NCBI GenBank assembly: GCA_902765655.1
Contig: CACXAK010000086.1
Location: 1-6,431 of the forward strand
Direction: 5' to 3'
DNA from: an uncultured bacterium
GTDB taxonomy: Bacteria; Cyanobacteriota; Vampirovibrionia; Gastranaerophilales; Gastranaerophilaceae
Length of the DNA stretch: 6,431 nt
Shown here: positions 1-5,325 of the stretch, one piece after another
Position numbering within the stretch: the stretch's first letter is position 1
Layout: every line of letters begins with the position of its first letter
Notes under the pieces: model-generated
Databases searched by the model: none
Told to the model about the DNA's origin: nothing
What the model saw: the letters and a program-made list of their open reading frames with translations, nothing else
Made by a program: the position numbers and the translations under genes

Positions 1-327
1 TTTACACAATTATTTTTTGATAATGAAAAGTTGTTTAATTATATCGAGAATGTGCAAAAAGCAGGGATAAATATTCCGGTTGTAGCAGGAATTATGCCTG
101 TCAGAACATTAAAACAAATTCAAAAAATGACTTCTATGGCAAGAGTTTCCGTTCCGAAAAAATTTATACAGCAACTTGAAAAATATCCTGATGATACCAT
201 GAAAATCGGTACTGAATTTACGATTAGACAATGCGAAAATTTGTTAGAAAACGGAGTAAACTCATTACACTTTTTTACTTTAAATCATAGTGATCAGGTT
301 AGTGAAATTTTAGATAACATACTATAA
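1..327 (+). CDS. metF: Methylenetetrahydrofolate reductase, C-terminal part (partial at left edge)
   Basis: The reading frame is open from base 1, so the 5' end lies outside the window and 108 C-terminal residues are visible. The segment begins FTQLFFDNEKLFNYI and continues with AGINIPVVAGIMPV. This matches the MetF barrel pattern of a TQ(L/F)FFD strand and helix, then the conserved PGI(M/L)P turn, here AGIMPV. The end, GVNSLHFFTLN, matches the last strand of MetF, where the family has FHFYTLN. By family, the enzyme is a flavoprotein that reduces 5,10-methylene-THF to 5-methyl-THF for methionine synthesis in the cytoplasm. deoC begins 16 nt downstream on the same strand, so the two are probably co-transcribed. 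The TTG at 31 is not the start, because homology continues upstream of it. The family call is secure; the physiological electron donor cannot be told from this part. Confidence 0.9.
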   Translation, partial: FTQLFFDNEKLFNYIENVQKAGINIPVVAGIMPVRTLKQIQKMTSMARVSVPKKFIQQLEKYPDDTMKIGTEFTIRQCENLLENGVNSLHFFTLNHSDQVSEILDNIL

Positions 328-343
328 AAGAGGGGGAATTGTA

Positions 344-994
344 ATGCAAAATTTGAATAAATACATTGAACATACCTTATTAAAACAAGATGCAACTGAA
401 AAAGACTTAATCAAGCTTTTTGATGAAGCAAAAGAGAACGATTTTCTTGGAGTATGTGTAAATCCGTGCTATGTAAAACTTGCAAAAGAACATTTAAAAA
501 ATACAAATGTTAAAATAGTGACTGTAATCGGGTTTCCTCTTGGGGCAAATACAACAGAAGTTAAAGTTTTTGAAACCCAAAAGGCCGTTTCTGACGGTGC
601 AGATGAAATCGATATGGTTATAAACGGAACAAAATTAAAAGATAACGATAAAGATTACATTGTCAATGAAATCAAAGCAATCAAGCAGGCATGTAGCGGG
701 CATAATCTGAAAGTTATTATAGAAACAGATTTGCTTAATAAAGACGAAATTATCAGGGCTTGCGAATATTCAATTTTGGGCGGGGCCGATTTTGTAAAAA
801 CCTCAACCGGTTTTGTAAAAGGCGGAGCAGGTGCAAAAGCTGAGGATGTTGCGCTTATGTATAAAACAGTTAAAGATGCAGGACTTCAGGTCAAAGCGTC
901 AGGCGGAATAAGAGATAAAGAAACTGCAATCAAAATGATTGAAGCCGGAGCCGTACGTCTTGGAACAAGTTCGGGCGTAAAAATTATTTCTTAA
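344..994 (+). CDS. deoC: Deoxyribose-phosphate aldolase
   Basis: This complete class I aldolase has 216 residues, the usual length for bacterial DeoC. It cleaves 2-deoxy-D-ribose 5-phosphate to glyceraldehyde 3-phosphate and acetaldehyde in deoxynucleoside salvage. Visible motifs are the N-terminal DHTLL-like EHTLLK (9-14), VIGFPLGAN (61-69), GADEIDMVIN (85-94, with D90 as the acidic catalytic residue), and FVKTSTGF (150-157), where K152 should form the Schiff base. VKASGGIR (183-190) supplies the second lysine, K184. The C-terminal RLGTSSGV phosphate-binding loop is intact. The start is supported by a strong purine-rich site AAGAGGGGG at 328-336, 7 nt before the ATG. It follows metF closely in one likely operon. 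No hairpin terminator follows it. The convergent yihY-like reading frame originally ran into its 3' end, overlapping by 11 nt. Confidence 0.95.
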   Translation: MQNLNKYIEHTLLKQDATEKDLIKLFDEAKENDFLGVCVNPCYVKLAKEHLKNTNVKIVTVIGFPLGANTTEVKVFETQKAVSDGADEIDMVINGTKLKDNDKDYIVNEIKAIKQACSGHNLKVIIETDLLNKDEIIRACEYSILGGADFVKTSTGFVKGGAGAKAEDVALMYKTVKDAGLQVKASGGIRDKETAIKMIEAGAVRLGTSSGVKIIS

Positions 995-1076
995 ACGTAT
1001 CTTTCCTTAATTGTTCAAGTTCTTCTTTAATTTCCTGAGATTTCTGTTCTAAACGGTTATAAACCTTAGAATTCAT
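984..1076 (-). pseudogene. Detached C-terminal tail of the yihY-like gene (out of frame after the 17-bp duplication)
   Basis: On the minus strand the frame-shifted continuation of the yihY-like gene stays open for 25 codons beyond the duplication and stops at 984-986, inside the 3' end of deoC. The peptide is strongly helical and charged, with a heptad-like stretch LEQKSQEIKEELEQLRK, as expected for a cytosolic tail after the last membrane helix. Removing one 17-bp copy joins it in frame to GGEMNSKV and gives a 308-residue protein. In the present sequence a 30-residue peptide (MNSKVYNRL...) could start from an ATG at 1074-1076. This ATG overlaps the upstream TGA as ATGA, and an AAGG lies just before it, so coupled re-initiation is possible. 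That the tail was once part of the protein is inferred from frame continuity and composition; whether it is translated now is unknown. Confidence 0.65.
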
Positions 1077-1095
1077 TTAACCTTAGAATTCATTT
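1062..1095. repeat. Perfect 17-bp tandem duplication
   Basis: The 17-mer AACCTTAGAATTCATTT occurs at 1062-1078 and again, immediately adjacent and identical, at 1079-1095. Because 17 is not a multiple of three, it shifts the reading frame of the minus-strand yihY-like gene and creates the TGA at 1073-1075. It carries no terminal inverted repeats or other mobile-element features and looks like a slippage duplication. Confidence 0.95.
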
Positions 1096-1927
1096 CTCCG
1101 CCTATTAATAGAAGAATAGATGTATAATACAGCCAAATCATTAAAATAAAGAACGCTCCGATTGTTCCGAAAACAATATTATATGTTGATAAATTATTAA
1201 CATATATCGAAAATCCCCAGGAGCCGATTAACCAAAATGTCGTGAAAAATATGGTTCCCGGTAGTGCGCTTTTTCTTTTAAATTTATCATTTCCTTTCAA
1301 ATCGGGAAGAATGTAATAACTTAAAAATGCCAATACATACAATGCCAAAAATGCTACCGGCCAGCGTAATGCCAAAATAGTATATGCCGTCGTTTCGGAT
1401 AGCCCGAAATTATTGACAAAAAACATTACAATTATTTTCCCGAATATAATAATGTTAATCGTAAGGAACAAAATCAAAATATTTACAAATACCATTAACA
1501 GTGACAAAATTCTTGTATAAATAAAACTTCTGGTTTCTTCGACCTTGTATGCGCGGTTCAATCCTTTCAATATGACTGCAACCCCGTTTAAAGATAAAAA
1601 CAGGGATGTACAAATACCGATTATAGCCATCAATTTCCCGTGCCCAAAAATCATTGTTTGATTCAGTACACTTTTTAACAAATCCATTGTTTGGTTTGGG
1701 GTGATTGTTGAAAGAACTTTCAAAACAGGATCCATGTATGACTTATTCCCCAACCATCCAAACACAGCCATTAAAAACAGCATAAAGGGGAAAATTCCGA
1801 CAACAAGCATAAATCCCATTTCTGCTGCCATTCCGAAAAAATCATTTTTAATAATAGATCTTATCAGCGAAATAAGAGCGTGTGCATATTTATTTTTCAT
1901 TAAGGTTTTAATTATATCTTTAAGCAT
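1073..1927 (-). CDS. YihY/BrkB family (UPF0761) inner-membrane protein, C-terminally truncated by frameshift
   Basis: This 284-residue protein has about six hydrophobic segments, near residues 34-58, 98-120, 138-170, 184-208, 222-244 and 250-277. Family landmarks are AAEMGF (34-39), GLNRAYKVEETRSF (122-135), YYILPD (204-209) and the final helix from TYNIVFGTIGAFF to LIGGEMN (248-280). The YihY/BrkB family was once annotated as ribonuclease BN, but its members are membrane proteins of unclear, possibly transport-related, function. The ATG lies 3 nt after the stop of the upstream nrnA-like gene with only a weak AAGAAAATAAG-type site, which implies translational coupling. The reading frame ends right after the conserved GGEMN, because a 17-bp duplication introduces TGA. 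The membrane core is complete, so the protein may still function without its tail. Confidence 0.9.
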   Translation of the reverse strand: MLKDIIKTLMKNKYAHALISLIRSIIKNDFFGMAAEMGFMLVVGIFPFMLFLMAVFGWLGNKSYMDPVLKVLSTITPNQTMDLLKSVLNQTMIFGHGKLMAIIGICTSLFLSLNGVAVILKGLNRAYKVEETRSFIYTRILSLLMVFVNILILFLTINIIIFGKIIVMFFVNNFGLSETTAYTILALRWPVAFLALYVLAFLSYYILPDLKGNDKFKRKSALPGTIFFTTFWLIGSWGFSIYVNNLSTYNIVFGTIGAFFILMIWLYYTSILLLIGGEMNSKVK

Positions 1928-1930
1928 AAC

Positions 1931-2890
1931 TTATTTTCTTAATTCTTCCAGAACCATTTTTACGGCATTTTTCACATCTGCTTTAATTACTGCTCCTGCA
2001 GCGAGTTTGTGCCCTCCGCCGCCAAAAGCACTGCATATTTTTGCGATATCTTTGCTGCGGCTTCGCATAGAAAGTTTTGATGTTGTTGCATTCAGTTCCT
2101 TTATAACAAATGCCACTTCAGTTGTCTTAATTGCACGCAGTTTTTCCGTCAATCCGTCAGTGAAGTCATCTCCGTTATAATTAAACTTTTCCAAATCCTT
2201 TTTATACACTTCAGTATATGCAATTTTATCATTATTTTCAAATTTTGCTTTATTAACGCAATAGCTTTGAAAAAGCACCATATCTTTTGATTGTGACTCA
2301 TAACATTTTTGAAAAACATCAGACGGATTTACCCCGGCAGATATAAGTTCTCCTGCATAAACCATAGTTTTTTCGGATGTATTTGTGAAACGGAATCCGC
2401 CTGTATCTGTCAGTATTGCGGTATACAAACAAATTGCGCAATCTTTACTTATTATCCAGCTTAATTCTTTTGCAATTTCATACAGCACTTCACCTGTTGC
2501 AGAAGCAAATGGCTTAATTATATTTTCATCGGCGTACGAGTTGTTTGTTTCGTGGTGATCAATATTAAAAGTTTTTTTAGCTTTTTCAAACAACACTTTT
2601 GCATCCGAACAACGGTCAATTGAGGCGACGTCAAGATTTATGACTAAATCGTATTCTCTTGACAAATCCATATCTTCAATGAATTTTGCATTACCTATTT
2701 CGGGCAAAAATTCGTATACTGAAGGCAATTTTGAAACAATTACCATATCGCATTTTTTCTTATAATTATCTTTTATAAGATGGTACATTCCGCATATACT
2801 GCCAAGTGTATCTCCGTCAGGATTTATGTGGGATACGAGTAATATATTTTTGGAATTTTTTATGCTAATATCTAATTGCTTTAAACTCAT
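1931..2890 (-). CDS. nrnA: DHH/DHHA1 phosphoesterase, NrnA-type nanoRNase / pAp phosphatase
   Basis: This 319-residue cytoplasmic protein has the two-domain DHH layout. The metal-binding residues are visible in SHINPDGDTLGS (20-31: H21, D25, D27), NLDVASIDR (85-93, D87), IDHHETN (110-116, the DHH motif) and TDTGGFRF (161-168, D162). The C-terminal DHHA1 domain carries RSRSKDIAKICSAFGGGGH (276-294) with the glycine-rich substrate loop. Length and motifs fit bifunctional NrnA, which degrades 2-5 nt RNAs from the end and dephosphorylates pAp to AMP. A single-stranded-DNA RecJ is excluded by the short length. The ATG has no recognisable Shine-Dalgarno sequence, but an extended -10 box ends 6 nt upstream, so a leaderless mRNA is possible. 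It heads a minus-strand operon with the yihY-like gene. The family call is strong; exact substrate preference is inferred. Confidence 0.9.
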   Translation of the reverse strand: MSLKQLDISIKNSKNILLVSHINPDGDTLGSICGMYHLIKDNYKKKCDMVIVSKLPSVYEFLPEIGNAKFIEDMDLSREYDLVINLDVASIDRCSDAKVLFEKAKKTFNIDHHETNNSYADENIIKPFASATGEVLYEIAKELSWIISKDCAICLYTAILTDTGGFRFTNTSEKTMVYAGELISAGVNPSDVFQKCYESQSKDMVLFQSYCVNKAKFENNDKIAYTEVYKKDLEKFNYNGDDFTDGLTEKLRAIKTTEVAFVIKELNATTSKLSMRSRSKDIAKICSAFGGGGHKLAAGAVIKADVKNAVKMVLEELRK

Positions 2891-2896
2891 TTCAAG

Positions 2897-2925
2897 ATTT
2901 TAGCACAAAAATTTGCTTAGCAAAA
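2897..2925 (-). promoter_or_regulatory. Candidate extended -10 promoter of the nrnA-like operon
   Basis: Read on the minus strand, TGCTAAAAT (2905 to 2897) is a TGn-type extended -10 with hexamer TAAAAT. The best 17-bp-spaced -35 is a poor TTTTGC (2925 to 2920), as often seen with extended -10 promoters. Transcription starting 7 nt downstream would fall on the A of the nrnA ATG. This is pattern matching only. Confidence 0.4.
2912..2924. promoter_or_regulatory. 13-bp perfect palindrome in the divergent spacer (candidate operator)
   Basis: TTTGCT-T-AGCAAA has 6-bp arms around one central base. It lies in the 37-bp gap between the divergent nrnA-like and dciA-like start codons and covers most of the -35 position of the candidate nrnA promoter. 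It is only 3 nt from the dciA-like ATG. The size and location suit a dimeric regulator, but no known operator consensus is recognised. In an AT-rich sequence chance remains possible. Confidence 0.35.
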
Positions 2926-2927
2926 TT

Positions 2928-3257
2928 ATGAAAAAAATACTTTATACAAAATTTCAATATATTGATGAACTTGTTGCTCAGTTGGGGGAGCAAAAGGAAT
3001 TTAAACGCGCAATAAGGCGCAGTAATTTATATAAATTCTGGTCTAAAGTTGCGGGAGAAAAGTTCTCTGAGTATTCAAAACCATACTCAATGCTAAAAGG
3101 TAATGTTATGGTAATAGCTTGTAAAACGCCTATTGTCGCACAGGAACTGCTGCTGCGTAAAACAGAGCTTTTGAATAAATTAAAGCCATATATCGAATCA
3201 TTGAAAATGAATGTATCTGATCTCAAATTTGATTCAAAAAAATGGATTGAGGATTAA
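2928..3257 (+). CDS. DciA-like (DUF721) protein, putative replicative-helicase loader
   Basis: This 109-residue basic protein matches the DUF721/DciA core. It has a helix RAIRRSNLYKFWSKVAGEKF (27-46) with the family tryptophan (W38) and the W..V.G pattern. Next come SKPYSMLKGNVMVIACKTPIVAQEL (50-74), the characteristic beta hairpin and helix in which a small domain binds nucleic acid, and a C-terminal helix LLNKLKPYIESL. DciA is described as the loader or partner of DnaB helicase in bacteria without DnaC/DnaI. The protein lacks any long extra N- or C-terminal region. ATG at 2928 was preferred over the in-frame TTG at 2913, which sits inside the palindrome; neither has a Shine-Dalgarno sequence. 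The gene is divergent to nrnA and followed by dnaK after 154 nt. The family call is good although these sequences diverge quickly; the function is inferred from the family. Confidence 0.72.
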   Translation: MKKILYTKFQYIDELVAQLGEQKEFKRAIRRSNLYKFWSKVAGEKFSEYSKPYSMLKGNVMVIACKTPIVAQELLLRKTELLNKLKPYIESLKMNVSDLKFDSKKWIED

Positions 3258-3270
3258 TAACTTTAATCCT
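3250..3270 (+). terminator. Weak hairpin after the dciA-like gene, possible terminator
   Basis: AGGATTA (3250-3256) pairs with TAATCCT (3264-3270) around a 7-nt loop, and T-rich sequence follows (TTAAAATTTTTG, then longer T runs to 3309). The stem is short, AT-rich and overlaps the stop codon, so termination here is doubtful and some read-through into dnaK is likely. Confidence 0.3.
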
Positions 3271-3307
3271 TTAAAATTTTTGAATTGTTAATTTTTTGTT
3301 TATTTTT

Positions 3308-3336
3308 TTCAGAATTAAAAAAAATAGTGTTATAAA
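3308..3336 (+). promoter_or_regulatory. Probable sigma-70 type promoter of dnaK
   Basis: A TTCAGA -35 (3308-3313, four of six matches) is 17 bp upstream of a TATAAA -10 (3331-3336, five of six), which is preceded by TG at 3328-3329 in extended -10 position. Transcription would start near 3343, giving a leader of about 69 nt. The pattern is housekeeping-type; no CIRCE element or sigma-32-like promoter was found, so heat control is not evident from sequence. Confidence 0.6.
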
Positions 3337-3355
3337 GAGAATATAAAATATATTA

Positions 3356-3377
3356 CTTAGTGCCTTAGTGCCTTAGT
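3356..3377 (+). repeat. 8-bp tandem repeat in the dnaK leader
   Basis: CTTAGTGC is repeated at 3356-3363 and 3364-3371, followed by a partial copy CTTAGT at 3372-3377. This makes 22 bp without mismatch at period 8. It lies in the predicted 5' UTR, 19 nt upstream of the ribosome-binding site. Flanking TTACT (3353-3357) and AGTAA (3375-3379) could pair as a weak 5-bp stem around it. Function unknown. Confidence 0.8.
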
Positions 3378-3396
3378 AACTTTGAATCTTAATAAA

Positions 3397-3402
3397 AAGG
3401 AG
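3397..3402 (+). promoter_or_regulatory. Shine-Dalgarno site of dnaK
   Basis: AAGGAG sits 9 nt upstream of the ATG at 3412. It decides the start: an in-frame upstream TTG at 3382 would place this site inside the coding region, and the DnaK N-terminus MAKTIGIDLG begins at 3412. Confidence 0.85.
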
Positions 3403-3411
3403 ATAAAAATT

Positions 3412-5259
3412 ATGGCAAAAACAATTGGTATTGACTTGGGTACAACAAACTCAGTAGTCGCAGTTATGGAAGGCGGTAAACCAACCGTCATCGCTAACGC
3501 AGAAGGTTCAAGAACAACTCCGTCTATCGTCGGGTTTTCAAAAACAGGTGAAAGATTAGTTGGTCAATTGGCAAAAAGACAGGCAATTGTAAACCCTGAC
3601 AAAACTATTGCATCAATCAAACGTCACATGGGTGACAATTATAAAGTAAATATTGACGGAAAAGATTATACTCCGCAGGAAATTTCTTCAATGATATTGA
3701 GAAAACTGGCAGATGATGCTTCTTCATATTTGGGAGAAAAAGTTACATCAGCGGTTATTACTGTTCCTGCGTACTTTAATGATGCACAACGTCAGGCAAC
3801 TAAAGACGCAGGAAAAATTGCAGGTCTTGATGTTTTGCGTATCGTAAACGAACCTACAGCTGCTGCTTTGGCTTATGGCCTTGAAAAAGAAAAAGCTGAA
3901 AAAGTTTTGGTATTTGACCTTGGTGGTGGTACATTCGATGTTTCTATTCTGGAAATTGGTGATGGTGTTCACGAAGTATTATCAACTTCAGGTGATACTC
4001 ACTTGGGTGGTGATGATTTTGACCAAAAAGTTATGGATTGGATTTGCGAAGAATTTAAAAAACAGGAAGGTATTGACCTGACAGGTGATAAGCAGGCAAT
4101 GCAGCGTGTTAAAGAAGCTGCTGAAAAAGCAAAATGCGAATTATCTTCAGTATTTGAAACAAATATCAACTTGCCGTTCATTACGGCTGATGCAAATGGT
4201 CCGAAACACTTAGATTTGAACTTGACAAGAGCAAAATTTGAAGAATTATCTTTTGATCTTTTGGAAAGATGTAAAGCTCCTGTTGAAAAAGCTATAAGTG
4301 ATGCAGGTATTTCAAAATCTGAAATCAATGAAGTCGTATTAGTTGGTGGTTCTTCAAGAATCCCTGCTGTACAGAAACTTGTCAAAGATTATACGGGTAA
4401 AGAACCAAACCAATCTGTTAACCCTGATGAAGTTGTAGCAGTTGGTGCAGCAGTTCAGGCAGGCGTTTTGGCAGGTGAAGTTAAAGATATCGTGTTACTT
4501 GATGTTACTCCGTTGACATTGGGTATTGAAACATTAGGCGGTGTTATGACTCCGTTGGTCCCGAGAAACACAACAATTCCTGTTTCAAAATCTCAGGTAT
4601 TTTCAACAGCGGAAAATAATCAAACATCAGTTGATATTCAGGTATTGCAAGGTGAAAGACCTATGGCAAAAGATAACAAATCTTTGGGTATGTTCCGACT
4701 TGATGGTATAGCTCCTGCAATGAGAGGTATCCCGCAAATTGAAGTTACATTTGATATCGATGCTAACGGTATTGTTAACGTATCAGCTAAAGATAAAGCA
4801 ACTAATAAAGAACAAAAAATTACAATAACAAATTCTTCTAACCTGTCTGAACAGGATATTGACAGAATGGTAAAAGAAGCAGAAGCAAACGCTGCTGATG
4901 ACAAGAAGAAAAAAGAAGAAGCTGAAATCAAAAACAATGCATCAAGTATGATAGCATCTGCAGAACGTGTAATGAAAGATTTTGAAGGCAAAATTGATGA
5001 TGCCGACAAATCAAAGTTGGAAGAACAAAAATCTGCACTTCAAAAAGCTTTGGATGAAAACAAATCAACAGAAGAACTTAAAAAATTATCTGAAGAATTG
5101 CAGCAAACAATGTTTGCAATTTCACAAAAAGCATATGAAGCAGTTCAAAAAGAAGGTGCAAATGCTCAAACAGACAGTGCACAAGCTGATTCATCTTCTG
5201 AATCTTCATCTTCAAACAATGATGACGATGTAATTGATGCAGAATATACTAAAGAATAA
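3412..5259 (+). CDS. dnaK: Molecular chaperone DnaK (Hsp70)
   Basis: This complete 615-residue Hsp70 binds exposed hydrophobic peptides in an ATP-controlled cycle with DnaJ and GrpE in the cytoplasm. The ATPase domain (about 1-360) shows IGIDLGTTNS (5-14), catalytic K70, the second phosphate loop VFDLGGGTFDVS (167-178), GDTHLGGDDFD (194-204, T196 at the autophosphorylation position) and VGGSSRIPAV (311-320). The interdomain linker is VLLDVTPLTLGIET (361-374). A beta substrate-binding domain and an alpha lid follow to about 575, then a Ser/Asn/Asp-rich tail (590-606) and the conserved acidic end DDDVIDAEY. Residues 70-92 are short: the segment of roughly 20-25 residues found here in most Gram-negative DnaKs is missing. 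grpE and dnaJ are not adjacent. It has its own promoter and strong terminator, so it looks monocistronic. Nothing suggests loss of function. Confidence 0.98.
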   Translation: MAKTIGIDLGTTNSVVAVMEGGKPTVIANAEGSRTTPSIVGFSKTGERLVGQLAKRQAIVNPDKTIASIKRHMGDNYKVNIDGKDYTPQEISSMILRKLADDASSYLGEKVTSAVITVPAYFNDAQRQATKDAGKIAGLDVLRIVNEPTAAALAYGLEKEKAEKVLVFDLGGGTFDVSILEIGDGVHEVLSTSGDTHLGGDDFDQKVMDWICEEFKKQEGIDLTGDKQAMQRVKEAAEKAKCELSSVFETNINLPFITADANGPKHLDLNLTRAKFEELSFDLLERCKAPVEKAISDAGISKSEINEVVLVGGSSRIPAVQKLVKDYTGKEPNQSVNPDEVVAVGAAVQAGVLAGEVKDIVLLDVTPLTLGIETLGGVMTPLVPRNTTIPVSKSQVFSTAENNQTSVDIQVLQGERPMAKDNKSLGMFRLDGIAPAMRGIPQIEVTFDIDANGIVNVSAKDKATNKEQKITITNSSNLSEQDIDRMVKEAEANAADDKKKKEEAEIKNNASSMIASAERVMKDFEGKIDDADKSKLEEQKSALQKALDENKSTEELKKLSEELQQTMFAISQKAYEAVQKEGANAQTDSAQADSSSESSSSNNDDDVIDAEYTKE

Positions 5260-5276
5260 TAAGTTATTTCAAAAGT

Positions 5277-5311
5277 AAAAAAAGAGTACGGTTTGTCCGT
5301 ACTCTTTTTTT
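5277..5311. terminator. Strong bidirectional intrinsic terminator
   Basis: A perfect stem pairs A7-GAGTACGG (5277-5291) with CCGTACTC-T7 (5297-5311) around the 5-nt loop TTTGT. The T run follows the GC-containing stem for dnaK on the plus strand, and the A run serves as the T run for the convergent metallopeptidase gene on the minus strand. It starts 17 nt after the dnaK stop and 14 nt from the other stop. Confidence 0.95.
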
Positions 5312-5325
5312 ATGCCTGTAATTTA

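Noticed and set aside
1055..1065. GGTT-ATA-AACC hairpin as a terminator between deoC and the yihY-like gene
   Set aside because: The stem is only 4 bp and no T run follows on either strand.
1062..1095. The 17-bp pair as a CRISPR or insertion footprint
   Set aside because: The copies touch with no spacer, and there is no inserted element between them; simple tandem duplication explains them.
1701..2180. Plus-strand open frame of 159 codons across the yihY-like/nrnA-like junction
   Set aside because: It is antisense to two well-supported genes, has no family motif and no ribosome-binding site, and reads as a shadow of the opposite strand.
3342..3347. Second TATAAA as an alternative dnaK -10
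   Set aside because: No -35-like sequence at a suitable distance, only an A run, and no TG extension; the box at 3331-3336 is better.
3353..3379. CIRCE (HrcA operator) in the dnaK leader
   Set aside because: The TTAGTGCC units loosely recall the TTAGCACTC arm, but they are direct repeats, not an inverted pair with a 9-nt spacer.
3382..3411. TTG start ten codons upstream for dnaK
   Set aside because: The extra residues include the Shine-Dalgarno sequence itself, and the family N-terminus begins at the ATG at 3412.
3999..4385. Minus-strand open frames inside dnaK (also 3748-3972 and 4638-5009)
   Set aside because: They are antisense to a complete, highly conserved dnaK; Ser/Phe-rich shadow translations with no start signals.
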